Positions 6,388 through 14,182 of a stretch of DNA of 18,082 nucleotides are shown here, piece by piece (the stretch's first letter is position 1; each line of letters begins with the position of its first letter). A model generated the notes under the pieces. The model saw only the letters and a list, made by a program, of their open reading frames with translations, was not told the DNA's origin and searched no databases. Where the stretch lies: assembly GCA_028701815.1 (NCBI GenBank), contig JAQVPY010000020.1:1-18082 (forward strand), in the 5' to 3' direction. A program made the translations under genes and the position numbers. Source of the DNA: Bacteroidales bacterium (lineage in GTDB: Bacteria; Bacteroidota; Bacteroidia; Bacteroidales; BM520).

Positions 6388-7650
6388 ATGACAACAATTA
6401 TTAAGGCAACGAAACAACAAGAAATCTCCGAATGGCATTTTTCGCCTTTGGACAGCAGTCTGATAACCATGGCAAACAGTGGCACATGGCTATTTCACAC
6501 AAAATTTGACATCGCCAAATTAAAGTCATCCTTATCCGAGATTCTTTCCAATTATCCTGTTTTTACGGGAAGGATGACAGCTCCCGATTGCATATCTACG
6601 AATAATGACGGCATAGCTTTTGACGTCGTTGATCTTCCCGAGCTTTCGTGCTCCGATTTATCGCAAAAGATATATATTCCGAAAAAATTGATGGCGACTA
6701 TCGATATCAAGTCGATAAAAAAAGGAGTTGCGCCGATAATGTCTGTAAAGACCACCATGCTCTCCGACGGAACTTTGATAAGCATTGCCATAGATCATGT
6801 GTGTCCCGACGGTGCCACATTATATCGTTTTATTAGCGATTGGGCAAATATCTATAATGGTATAAAAGCAACACCTGTCGTCATTAACGATGGCTTGTTT
6901 CCACTTCCGATTCACACCAAAGATGAGTTGATTAAATTATTACACGACAGCGGATGGTTTCAGGTGGGTATGAAAGATTTATTTTCTATGTTGATAGATA
7001 AAATCAAAAACGTTTCTGTTATCGGCAAGCCCATATTCATGTCTTATTTAGAATTAGATGAAATAAGAAAACGCAACGATGTCAGCGGAAATTGGAATCA
7101 TGCATTATTATGTGCGATTCTTGGCGACATGATTTTCGACAAGTCCTCTCAACGGGGCAAGGTCTATTCTGTAACCTCTGTCGTCAACCTTCGAGGAAGG
7201 GGCATTTATCCTGAGGGTTTTGTCGGCAATGCCGTCATGAACATCGCAAGTCCCGATTTCGACATATGCGCGAACAGCTTTTCACAGACAGAAGTGCTCA
7301 TAAAAGAAAATATAAGGAGTAGTGTCTACGACGAAAAGCGGCTTGAAGAGGCATATCAATTATACGCCGAAGCGATGACATTAAAAGTTCCATATATCCC
7401 GTTTAACCTTCGAGGTACGAGGGGAAAGTATCCGACATGTATTATAGTCAACGATTTCAGCGGGTTTCCGATATACGACATCAATTTCGGAGGGGATTAT
7501 CCATTGAGAGCCTACCCCAACGATTTACCTGACACCATAAAGATATGGCCCGGCAACAGGGATGAAAACGGCGTATATTTTTTATTTAGGGGAAACATCG
7601 CAAAGACATCATCATTTCAGGGTAGTCACGGCGAAAAAAATCACCAATAA
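6388..7650 (+). CDS. BAHD-type acyl-CoA-dependent acyltransferase
   Basis: The 420 residues match the BAHD/transferase family (PF02458 type) along their whole length. SPLD at 19-22 resembles the N-terminal LSxLD. LKSSLSEILSNYPVFTGRM (45-63) matches the family's LxxSLSxxLxxYPxxAGR. The catalytic HxxxDG is His137-Asp141-Gly142, followed by FISDWANIYNG, like F..DWA...RG. VNLRGR (266-271) and GNAV (280-283) match the VNxRxR and GNAV motifs. The structural DFGWG motif appears altered as YDINFGGD (363-370). Such enzymes transfer acyl groups from CoA to alcohols or amines. No signal peptide or membrane helix is seen, so it is probably cytoplasmic. Neighbours do not reveal the substrate. It starts 13 nt after corA. 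Condensation-domain or PapA-like relatives are the alternatives, but they share fewer of these motifs. Confidence 0.8.
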   Translation: MTTIIKATKQQEISEWHFSPLDSSLITMANSGTWLFHTKFDIAKLKSSLSEILSNYPVFTGRMTAPDCISTNNDGIAFDVVDLPELSCSDLSQKIYIPKKLMATIDIKSIKKGVAPIMSVKTTMLSDGTLISIAIDHVCPDGATLYRFISDWANIYNGIKATPVVINDGLFPLPIHTKDELIKLLHDSGWFQVGMKDLFSMLIDKIKNVSVIGKPIFMSYLELDEIRKRNDVSGNWNHALLCAILGDMIFDKSSQRGKVYSVTSVVNLRGRGIYPEGFVGNAVMNIASPDFDICANSFSQTEVLIKENIRSSVYDEKRLEEAYQLYAEAMTLKVPYIPFNLRGTRGKYPTCIIVNDFSGFPIYDINFGGDYPLRAYPNDLPDTIKIWPGNRDENGVYFLFRGNIAKTSSFQGSHGEKNHQ

Positions 7651-7655
7651 TAATT

Positions 7656-7687
7656 ATTGTGCACTTTTTGAAGCGAGTATATCTTTG
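7656..7687 (+). promoter_or_regulatory. Bacteroidota-type promoter in front of the candidate small RNA
   Basis: A -7 box TATCTTTG (7680-7687, fits TAnnTTTG) is preceded, 20 nt upstream, by ATTG (7656-7659), one base from the TTTG -33 box. The spacing fits the Bacteroides consensus of 19-21. Transcription would start near 7694. The next plus-strand protein gene is far away (8546) and a strong terminator lies at 7738-7771, so this promoter would make only a short RNA. Confidence 0.5.
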
Positions 7688-7693
7688 CAAAGA

Positions 7694-7771
7694 GTAATTG
7701 ATATGATACTTCAGACATAAGCCATGTGATCTGATATAAACGGTGCAACTGCCAATTGCACCGTTTTTTTT
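7694..7771 (+). ncRNA. Candidate small RNA with two hairpins
   Basis: The segment lies between the predicted promoter and an intrinsic terminator and encodes no sizeable ORF; only MILQT could be made. It can fold into a hairpin at 7711-7734 (TCAG ACAT pairing with ATGT and CTGA, 3-nt bulge at 7728-7730), then the terminator hairpin. The start near 7694 is inferred from the -7 box. Alternatively the region is only the 3' untranslated end of the acyltransferase mRNA, from which a small RNA could also be processed. Confidence 0.35.
7738..7771 (+). terminator. Intrinsic terminator
   Basis: A perfect stem AACGGTGCAA (7739-7748) / TTGCACCGTT (7756-7765), extendable by one A-T pair, closes a 7-nt loop and runs into eight T (7764-7771). 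It ends transcription from the acyltransferase gene and from the putative promoter at 7656-7687. The minus strand lacks a strong T run, so it is a weaker terminator for the convergent HD gene ending at 7817. Confidence 0.85.
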
Positions 7772-7816
7772 GTACCTTTAGCTTCTATATTTTAACAAAA
7801 CGGAAGTGCCTACTAT

Positions 7817-8440
7817 CTATAAAAAGGCATCGTCAAAAACCGCCCGTAACCGTTTCGGGTCATCTATGATCTCACGCATTTCAGCAAGTTTTTCGGCATT
7901 GGAGGAATAAGGAATCCACAGCCTAATATATCCGTCGGCAGCATATTTCTCATGTATATGGGCGGAAAAGATATCGAAATATTCCTCGCGCGTCTTGCCC
8001 GGATTATGATCGACAGCATATTGAATCGCACGACGAAAGGTCTTTATGGGATCAATATCCCGATCCGCCTCCGACACTATCATACCGTATATCGCCCGCG
8101 GCGGATTTGCATTAGAAGCACGATGGTCTTCTATAGCTTCTCTCATCACTGTAAGCTGCTCCTCAGAAAACCATTGACGCAACCTGTCATCCGCTATCAA
8201 TATCTCTCCGGAGACAATATGATGCCATTCGCGACCTTCTATCAAACCCGTGTCATGATAGGCGGCGATAGCACATACCATATTTATATCTACGTCATAA
8301 TGGGCAGCCAACTTTAGACTCTCGGCAATAACTGTTTCTACATGTGATATTCCATGAGCTTTGTCGAAATGTTCGTACCGTGGAATAATTTTGTTTTCAA
8401 CATAATCTTGTAATTCTCCATTGACAGTTTGCTCTTTCAT
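7817..8440 (-). CDS. HD-domain phosphohydrolase
   Basis: This 207-residue soluble protein has the metal-binding residues of the HD superfamily in order: His33 (HGISHVETV), His62-Asp63 (AAYHDTGL) and Asp126 (VSEADRDID), with a further EDH around 104-106. HD proteins hydrolyse phosphate esters such as nucleotides or signalling nucleotides; nothing here indicates the exact substrate. Its size and layout resemble stand-alone HD hydrolases rather than RelA/SpoT or HD-GYP proteins. It ends with TAG. It is transcribed alone, divergent from the porin gene with 105 nt between the starts, and is convergent with the acyltransferase. Confidence 0.85.
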   Translation of the reverse strand: MKEQTVNGELQDYVENKIIPRYEHFDKAHGISHVETVIAESLKLAAHYDVDINMVCAIAAYHDTGLIEGREWHHIVSGEILIADDRLRQWFSEEQLTVMREAIEDHRASNANPPRAIYGMIVSEADRDIDPIKTFRRAIQYAVDHNPGKTREEYFDIFSAHIHEKYAADGYIRLWIPYSSNAEKLAEMREIIDDPKRLRAVFDDAFL

Positions 8441-8466
8441 AAACAGCGAGAAATTATTATTATATG

Positions 8467-8474
8467 CAAAAATA
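8467..8474 (-). promoter_or_regulatory. -7 box for the HD gene
   Basis: Read on the minus strand this is TATTTTTG, matching TAnnTTTG, 27 nt before the HD start codon. No good TTTG -33 box is seen at the standard distance, so support is partial. Confidence 0.4.
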
Positions 8475-8495
8475 ATAAAAATACAAGTTTTTGAC

Positions 8496-8503
8496 TACCT
8501 TTG
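8496..8503 (+). promoter_or_regulatory. -7 box for the porin / Gate protein operon
   Basis: TACCTTTG fits TAnnTTTG and lies 42 nt before the ATG at 8546, giving an expected leader of about 35 nt. No TTTG lies at 19-21 nt upstream; a TTTTTG stretch at 8488-8493 is too close. The leader is A/T rich with no Shine-Dalgarno sequence. Confidence 0.5.
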
Positions 8504-8545
8504 CAAACGTTTTTATTAACCTTATTTCAATATATTTCTAACTGA

Positions 8546-9598
8546 ATGAAAAGACTTTACATTATTTCCCTACTACTTTTTAGCTCGATTTTTATCTGCA
8601 ATTCGCAAGAAAGCAAGCCTGTAATTGACGTATTACAGCTCGGAACACGTTTCAGCTACCAATATAACATCAATTCGGACACAACGACAAATAATGGCGG
8701 TTTTAACGGAGAATACCTGACTTTGCAGCTATCCGGGAACATTTCCGACAAATTCTCCTTTCATTTCTTCCAAAATCTCAATGAGTTCAGCGGAACTTTC
8801 AACTCGCTATTTGACGCAACCGATTATTTATATCTTAAATATGATATTAACGACAACTTTTCACTTGTTGCCGGAAAGCAATTTGTCGGCATAGGCGGAT
8901 GGGAATTTGACGCCGCGCCTATCGACATATATTATTATTCGGGATTTCTCTCCAACATGCAGAGTTCTGAGTTCGGATTAGCTGCCACATACACCAGTAA
9001 CGACCAGAATCATTCTCTTACCGCCCAGGTTACCAATTCGATTTTTATAACCGAACCTTTTGAAAACCTATACGCATATAGTTTGATGTGGCGCGGCACG
9101 ATGGACTGGTTTCAATCCATATATTCTTTGAATTTTATTGAATATTCCAAAGGGAATTTTATCAACTATATAATATTAGGAAACAGGTTTAACTTCGGAA
9201 ATAACTTCTTTTATTGCGACATCACAAATCGTGCTGCCAAACCGGAAGAATTTTTCTTTCAGGACATCTCGTTGCTTGGACACCTCAACATCTGTATTTG
9301 CGACAAATGGTCAGTATTCGTTAAGGGCGGATATGATGTAAACAATACTCAGGAAGGCATAACCGACGTTGAGTTGTTTCACGACAGACTTGTTACTCCC
9401 GGAATGAAATATTACTATGTAGGTGGAGGCTTTGAATTTTTCCCGCTCGGCGAGAACAAAACCGTCAGGCTTCACGCTTATGGAGCTGCAGCTCATGAAT
9501 CAACCACACAGGTGGAAATAAATGTAGGCGTTTCGTGGAGACCAAATTTGCTTAAAAAACCTGTATTAACAAGAAGAGATAAGAGCGATGAAATTTAA
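8546..9598 (+). CDS. Outer-membrane porin-like beta-barrel protein
   Basis: The 350-residue product begins with a Sec signal peptide (MKRLYIISLLLFSSIFICNSQ, cleavage around residue 20). Alternating amphipathic strands rich in Tyr, Phe, Asn and Gly run through the rest, with turns such as NDNFSLVAGKQFVGIGGWEFD that resemble the OprO/P-type porin family. It has no SusC/TonB plug. The C-terminal strand is followed by a short charged tail (RRDKSDEI), which is unusual for a barrel normally ending in an aromatic residue. The last 11 nt overlap the next gene, which encodes an inner-membrane Gate-domain protein, so the two are surely co-translated. A role in moving a small solute across the outer membrane is inferred; the exact porin family is uncertain. 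Confidence 0.75.
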   Translation: MKRLYIISLLLFSSIFICNSQESKPVIDVLQLGTRFSYQYNINSDTTTNNGGFNGEYLTLQLSGNISDKFSFHFFQNLNEFSGTFNSLFDATDYLYLKYDINDNFSLVAGKQFVGIGGWEFDAAPIDIYYYSGFLSNMQSSEFGLAATYTSNDQNHSLTAQVTNSIFITEPFENLYAYSLMWRGTMDWFQSIYSLNFIEYSKGNFINYIILGNRFNFGNNFFYCDITNRAAKPEEFFFQDISLLGHLNICICDKWSVFVKGGYDVNNTQEGITDVELFHDRLVTPGMKYYYVGGGFEFFPLGENKTVRLHAYGAAAHESTTQVEINVGVSWRPNLLKKPVLTRRDKSDEI

Positions 9599-10733
9599 AG
9601 ACCTAAAATTTTTAACTAGGAGACGTTTCGAGGCGTTAATATTTTTAGTAATATTTTTCGCTGTATTCGGACTTTTATCCCACAGGATGGGGTTGTCAAA
9701 CATGCTCAACACCATCATGCAGACGGCCTACAGTCTCCTGCTCGAAACCGTTTTTTATATTATGAGTATCACCGTGCTATCCGGTGCTTTAGGCAGTCTG
9801 CTTATAGAATTCGGCGTTGTGCGCTTATTGGAATCAATATTGCGTCCGCTGATGAAACCTATATATAATCTTCCTGGCGTGGCGGCTTTAGGCGGCATTC
9901 TGACGTTTCTCTCTGACAACCCGGCAATAATAACGCTTTCGAAAGACAAGAACTTCAGCCAATATTTTAAAAAATATCAGTTGATTTCTCTCACCAACTT
10001 CGGCACTGCTTTCGGCATGGGGCTCGTAGTCATCGTATTTATGCTTGGTAAAGGTTTCGGAAGTGCTGCTCTTGTAGGACTTCTTGGCGCTGTCGTAGGC
10101 AGCATCGTCTCTACGCGACTCATGCAGAGGATGATCCTGCGCGCTCATCCGGAGCTCAAAGAGGAAGAAGAACAAGTCGGTGACGACCAAAAGATATCCT
10201 TTAAGTCAAATGGCGGCGTATTCCTCAGATTTTTAAATGCCATTTTAGACGGAGGGAAATCAGGCGTTGACATAGGTCTCGCCATAATTCCGGGTGTACT
10301 TATCATCTCCACTATGGTTATGATGCTAACCTTCGGTCCTTCGGCTGCAGGAGATTATACCGGCGCCGCTTATGAAGGCATCTCTCTTCTGCCTGTTTGC
10401 GCAGGTAAAATCAACTTTATCTTTGAATGGCTCTTCGGTTTCAACAAACCGGAACTTATAGCTTTCCCCATAACCTCCCTCGGCGCCGTAGGCGCAGCCC
10501 TCGGTCTAATCCCTAAATTTCAGGCCGCTGGGTTGATAGACGGAAACGCTATCGCTGTTTTTACCGCCATGGGCATGTGCTGGAGCGGGTATCTCAGCAC
10601 CCATACTGCTATGCTCGACTCTCTCGGATACCGAAATCTGACATCAAAAGCTATCGGAGCCCATACACTCGGCGGCATCGCTGCAGGTATCGCAGCGCAC
10701 TGGCTTTATGTGGCTTTTAGCTTTATCTTTTAA
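9588..10733 (+). CDS. Gate-domain (nucleoside-recognition, SpmA/SpmB-like) inner-membrane protein
   Basis: The 381 residues contain about eight to ten hydrophobic helices arranged as two related halves, each resembling the Gate/nucleoside-recognition domain of concentrative nucleoside transporters and spore maturation proteins. The first half includes SGALGSLLIEFGVVRLLESILRP and GGILTFLSDNPA (about 64-112). A charged cytoplasmic loop (about 190-210, EEEEQVGDD) separates it from the second half, with GVDIGLAIIPGVLI and later ISLLPVCAGKINF. Proteins of this kind are annotated as putative transporters, but their substrates are not established. The start overlaps the porin gene by 11 nt. It ends 74 nt before the convergent GH16 gene. 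Confidence 0.75.
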   Translation: MKFKDLKFLTRRRFEALIFLVIFFAVFGLLSHRMGLSNMLNTIMQTAYSLLLETVFYIMSITVLSGALGSLLIEFGVVRLLESILRPLMKPIYNLPGVAALGGILTFLSDNPAIITLSKDKNFSQYFKKYQLISLTNFGTAFGMGLVVIVFMLGKGFGSAALVGLLGAVVGSIVSTRLMQRMILRAHPELKEEEEQVGDDQKISFKSNGGVFLRFLNAILDGGKSGVDIGLAIIPGVLIISTMVMMLTFGPSAAGDYTGAAYEGISLLPVCAGKINFIFEWLFGFNKPELIAFPITSLGAVGAALGLIPKFQAAGLIDGNAIAVFTAMGMCWSGYLSTHTAMLDSLGYRNLTSKAIGAHTLGGIAAGIAAHWLYVAFSFIF

Positions 10734-10758
10734 CAGCCCCGCCGCCGAAACGAAGCAT

Positions 10759-10783
10759 ATTCCATGCACTTAGAGCATGGAAT
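10759..10783. repeat. Perfect 9-bp inverted repeat between convergent genes
   Basis: ATTCCATGC (10759-10767) and GCATGGAAT (10775-10783) form a perfect stem with a 7-nt loop. It lies in the 74-nt gap between the stops of the Gate protein (+) and the GH16 gene (-). Neither strand has a T run after it, so it is not a classic intrinsic terminator, but it may stabilise or delimit the 3' ends of both messages. Confidence 0.6.
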
Positions 10784-10807
10784 GACAACCGCCTTAACTG
10801 ATAAAAT

Positions 10808-11584
10808 TTATTTGGTGTAGAAGCGAACGTAGTCAACTTCAAGGGAAACAGGCAGGTCGTTCTCATCAATGGGCCCTACCCATCCGCCACCAAGTTGTGC
10901 ATCAACCATAAGATAGTAGTCTCTTTCTGAAAACGGAAATTGATTTGGCTTATCGGTTTCGATTCGCGGATAAAAATGTGTCCTCTTATCGTTTACAAAA
11001 AACACTATGGAATCGCTGTATAATTCAACAGCATAGATATTATATGCCATTGGGTCACACGAAGCAATACGTCCAGATACAGGATTATCCTTAATACCGA
11101 GTTTCAAAGTATATTCTGTATGAATCGTCTGATATACAATACTGTCAAAATTAAGATGTTCCATAATATCTATTTCACCTCCGTCAGGATGTGCTGTACG
11201 TGTAGTCGGCAACATCCATATTGCCGGCCAAAAGCCTTTTGCGCATCCGAACCTTGCGCAAATCTCGAGACGACCATTCTGAAACGATTTTTTATCCTTG
11301 GTAAAAATGCCTCCAGTGAGATATTCCAACGAATCATCAGCGCAAAAGGAGTTTTTCTTTGCAAAAAGTTTGATGGTTCCGTCTTTGATCTCATAAAGAG
11401 AATCGTTGTCGGTCATCTTATTTTTCCATTCAGGAGTGCCTCGGGGAATCTTTGACCAGAATTCAGTGTTTAATGTATCGGAATCAAACTCTTCCGACCA
11501 TGCAAGTTTCCATTCGTTTTTTTGTCCGTTGCTGCACGCCGACAGCAAAATAGTCAAAAATAAAAAATAATATAGCTGTTTCAT
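10808..11584 (-). CDS. GH16 family beta-glucanase lipoprotein
   Basis: The 258-residue product is a lipoprotein: a short hydrophobic signal ends in the lipobox LSAC with lipid-anchored Cys17. The rest is one GH16 jelly-roll domain. The catalytic motif GGEIDIMEH gives nucleophile Glu137, Asp139 and acid/base Glu142 in the ExDxxE arrangement typical of laminarinase-like (beta-1,3-glucanase) members. Upstream are the usual GH16 features WSEEFD and GFWPAIWMLP. It ends with DYVRFYTK, the normal family end. No SusC/SusD pair is nearby, so this is not an obvious polysaccharide utilisation locus. It is divergent from the C10 peptidase gene with 59 nt between starts. Family is secure; substrate (laminarin, mixed-linkage glucan or other) is inferred. 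Confidence 0.92.
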   Translation of the reverse strand: MKQLYYFLFLTILLSACSNGQKNEWKLAWSEEFDSDTLNTEFWSKIPRGTPEWKNKMTDNDSLYEIKDGTIKLFAKKNSFCADDSLEYLTGGIFTKDKKSFQNGRLEICARFGCAKGFWPAIWMLPTTRTAHPDGGEIDIMEHLNFDSIVYQTIHTEYTLKLGIKDNPVSGRIASCDPMAYNIYAVELYSDSIVFFVNDKRTHFYPRIETDKPNQFPFSERDYYLMVDAQLGGGWVGPIDENDLPVSLEVDYVRFYTK

Positions 11585-11599
11585 AGGTTTTTGTTTTTA

Positions 11600-11607
11600 C
11601 AAAGGTA
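11600..11607 (-). promoter_or_regulatory. -7 box for the GH16 gene
   Basis: On the minus strand this reads TACCTTTG, matching TAnnTTTG, 15 nt before the GH16 start codon, so the leader would be under 15 nt. No clear -33 box is visible. Confidence 0.4.
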
Positions 11608-11616
11608 TAAAAATAT

Positions 11617-11624
11617 TATTTTTG
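11617..11624 (+). promoter_or_regulatory. -7 box for the C10 peptidase gene
   Basis: TATTTTTG fits TAnnTTTG and lies 19 nt before the ATG at 11644. A TTTG at 11590-11593 is 23 nt upstream, slightly longer than the usual 19-21. It is only 9 nt from the minus-strand -7 box of the GH16 gene, so the two promoters overlap. Confidence 0.4.
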
Positions 11625-11643
11625 CCGTGTAAAAAATTTACTA

Positions 11644-14175
11644 ATGATGAATAAATATTTTCGACTCCTTGTAGCCTGTGCAGCGCTGCTGCTCTCGACC
11701 GCTTCTTATGCAGCGTCAGTCACCCCTGATGAAGCAAAAGCTGCAGCGGCAAATTTTATGTATTTCAACGCGGGACTAAGTAATGCCAGATCTGTGCAAT
11801 GCGAACTCGTCGCAACTTATTCCACACACGATAACAATTGTTTCTACATCTTCAACATTGGCGACAACGCTTTTATAATAGTTTCCGCACAAGATATAGT
11901 AAAACCGGTGCTCGGGTATTCTATCGAGAGTAATTTCAATCCTGATGATGTTCCCACGAGCATGGCGGCATTTCTCGACAACTACAAGTCTGAGATAGAA
12001 TACGCCATGAAAAACAACATAGTTCAAACGACAGACATTTACTCCGAATGGAGAGAGCTGACATCTTCTAACAGGGGTCTCTCCCCAAAAGGAACTACGG
12101 AAGTACTTCCACTGCTTTCCACCATATGGCGTCAGCATTGGCCATATAATTACTATTGTCCCGAAGACGCTGCAGGCTCCGGCGGTCACTGTTATGTGGG
12201 CTGTGTTGCCATGGCTTTGGGAATGATTATGAAATATTGGGAATATCCATTACACGGCACAAGCTCTCATTCATATAACTGCAGCGGCTATGGCATGCAG
12301 ACGGCAAATTTCGGTGATGCGACATATCTGTATGAATTGATGCCCGACGACAGTTTAAGGCTCAGCAGTCCCATCGAAGAAATAGAGGCTACAGCCCTAA
12401 TGCTGTACCATTGCGGAGTAGCAGTAGATATGATGTACGGCACTTCGGGCAGCGGCGCATATGTAGTCGATATTCCCGATGCCGCAATCAACTATTTCGG
12501 CTTCTCAAGTGAAATGGAACACAGATATCGCAACAGTTATTCTCTAAACGAATGGATTACAATGCTTAAGGCACAGTTCGACCTCGGATATCCTGTATAC
12601 TACAGCGCCTTTGATTATAACGCCAATGCCGGTCACGCTTTTAATCTCGACGGCTACGACAACAACGACATGTTTCATATCAACTGGGGTTGGGGCGGAA
12701 ATCAAAACGGCTATTTTGCAATTGACGCCTTCAACACCACCAACTATAATTTCAACGACAACACCTCCGCCATATTCGACATCATTCCCGACACGGTATA
12801 TGCCGGCACTCCGGGGCCTCCTCAAAACTTCACCGTTGTTTCCGACCCTGCATATAACCTCTTCGCTACGCTTTCGTGGACAAATCCGACAAGCACTTTG
12901 GGTGGGACTGCTCTCGAATCCATCGATTCAATTATTGTAACAAGAAACGACGTTATCGTTAATACCATTACTTCGACAACCCCGGGCGAAGTAATCACAT
13001 GGGTCGACAGCACAATACCCGACTTCGGCACTTATATATATACCGTATATGCCATGACAAGCATAGGAACAGGACAAAGTGCTACTCAGTCCACTGTTAT
13101 CGGACCTACATGTACTATCACCGTAAATATGCACGACAGTTATGGCGACGGTTGGAACGGTGCCTCCATATCGTTTTTCGATGAAAACAACGATGAATTA
13201 GCAAACGTCACCCTTTCTTCAGGCACACAGCAAACTGAGGTCTTACAGCTTATGATGGGCGAAATCTCCTGCATATGGAATTCCGGTTCATGGGACTCCG
13301 AATGTTCTTTCACCATCTACGACTTCGAGAACAACACCTTATATGCTTCTTCCGGAACCCCGCAAGCCGGCACCTTTTTCACATTCGACAACCAGTGCGA
13401 AGCCGTATACCCGTGCTTAGCTCCCGAAAACGTTACAGCTACAGCCGACGGTACCGAAGCAGCCATTACCGTCGCATGGAATGAAAATGCCGACGCAGTA
13501 CATTACAACATCTATCGCAACGGTGTTCTCATCGTCGAAGACATCTATGAGATTTCCTATACTGATGAAAACTTGACATACTCCACGGAATACTGTTATT
13601 TTGTCACCTCCGTCTGCGAGAACGGCGAATCCGGAATTTCCGCCGCTGCCTGCGCCACCACCATCGGCTCTCCCCTGCCGTGCGATCCGCCTGAAAACGT
13701 CAATATCGCTTCAGAAGACAACATAATCACAATCACATGGGAAACTCCAGCCAAAGAAATAACAGGCTACAACATATTCTTAAACGGCGAGATCATAGCC
13801 CAGAATCTCACTGAGAACATATATAATTATACAGATGCTTTAAACGGTGAAGATTACACATTCGGCGTAAGTGCCGTTTACGCAGGTCACCAATGTGAAG
13901 AATCCGACATCATTGAAGTCACCATACATTATCTCGGCACATCAAACTTTGCTGCAGGCATCAACGTATATCCTAATCCTGCAAACGACATTGTCAACAT
14001 CAGAGGCGACAAAGAGATGAGCATCACAGTAATCGACGCCCTCGGCAGAATCGTTGACAAGATGAGCGGCAGTGCAAACTATAAAGTCAACGTTGCCAAA
14101 TACAATCGCGGCATTTACTCGTTGCAGATTACCGCCGGGACTGATGTCGTTACACGGCGCATTGTAGTGGAATAA
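11644..14175 (+). CDS. Secreted C10 (streptopain-like) cysteine peptidase with type IX secretion signal
   Basis: The 843 residues run: Sec signal peptide (about 1-24), inhibitory propeptide (about 25-125), C10 catalytic domain (about 145-378), fibronectin III-like module (about 390-488), a domain with DSYGDGWNG (498-506) up to about 589, two more FN3-like modules (about 591-675 and 680-765), and a T9SS type A sorting domain (773-843) starting INVYPNPAND. The catalytic Cys is Cys187 (VGCVAMALGMIMKYW), the His is His331 (GHAFNLDGYD), and the active-site tryptophan region HINWGWGG is at 345-352. It is therefore a zymogen exported across both membranes and anchored or released after removal of the C-terminus. 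An ATG at 11647 is also possible. It stops 7 nt before the convergent GH31 stop with no terminator between. Confidence 0.93.
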   Translation: MMNKYFRLLVACAALLLSTASYAASVTPDEAKAAAANFMYFNAGLSNARSVQCELVATYSTHDNNCFYIFNIGDNAFIIVSAQDIVKPVLGYSIESNFNPDDVPTSMAAFLDNYKSEIEYAMKNNIVQTTDIYSEWRELTSSNRGLSPKGTTEVLPLLSTIWRQHWPYNYYCPEDAAGSGGHCYVGCVAMALGMIMKYWEYPLHGTSSHSYNCSGYGMQTANFGDATYLYELMPDDSLRLSSPIEEIEATALMLYHCGVAVDMMYGTSGSGAYVVDIPDAAINYFGFSSEMEHRYRNSYSLNEWITMLKAQFDLGYPVYYSAFDYNANAGHAFNLDGYDNNDMFHINWGWGGNQNGYFAIDAFNTTNYNFNDNTSAIFDIIPDTVYAGTPGPPQNFTVVSDPAYNLFATLSWTNPTSTLGGTALESIDSIIVTRNDVIVNTITSTTPGEVITWVDSTIPDFGTYIYTVYAMTSIGTGQSATQSTVIGPTCTITVNMHDSYGDGWNGASISFFDENNDELANVTLSSGTQQTEVLQLMMGEISCIWNSGSWDSECSFTIYDFENNTLYASSGTPQAGTFFTFDNQCEAVYPCLAPENVTATADGTEAAITVAWNENADAVHYNIYRNGVLIVEDIYEISYTDENLTYSTEYCYFVTSVCENGESGISAAACATTIGSPLPCDPPENVNIASEDNIITITWETPAKEITGYNIFLNGEIIAQNLTENIYNYTDALNGEDYTFGVSAVYAGHQCEESDIIEVTIHYLGTSNFAAGINVYPNPANDIVNIRGDKEMSITVIDALGRIVDKMSGSANYKVNVAKYNRGIYSLQITAGTDVVTRRIVVE

Positions 14176-14182
14176 CCCTCCC

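Noticed and set aside
7667..7670. TTTG as the -33 box of the small RNA promoter
   Set aside because: It is only 9 nt from the -7 box, too close. ATTG at 7656-7659 has the right 20-nt spacing.
9888..10190. Minus-strand ORF of 100 codons inside the Gate-domain gene
   Set aside because: It lies wholly opposite a well-supported membrane protein gene and has no family features.
10759..10783. Bidirectional intrinsic terminator
   Set aside because: The stem is perfect but neither strand has a T tract after it, so it was kept only as an inverted repeat.
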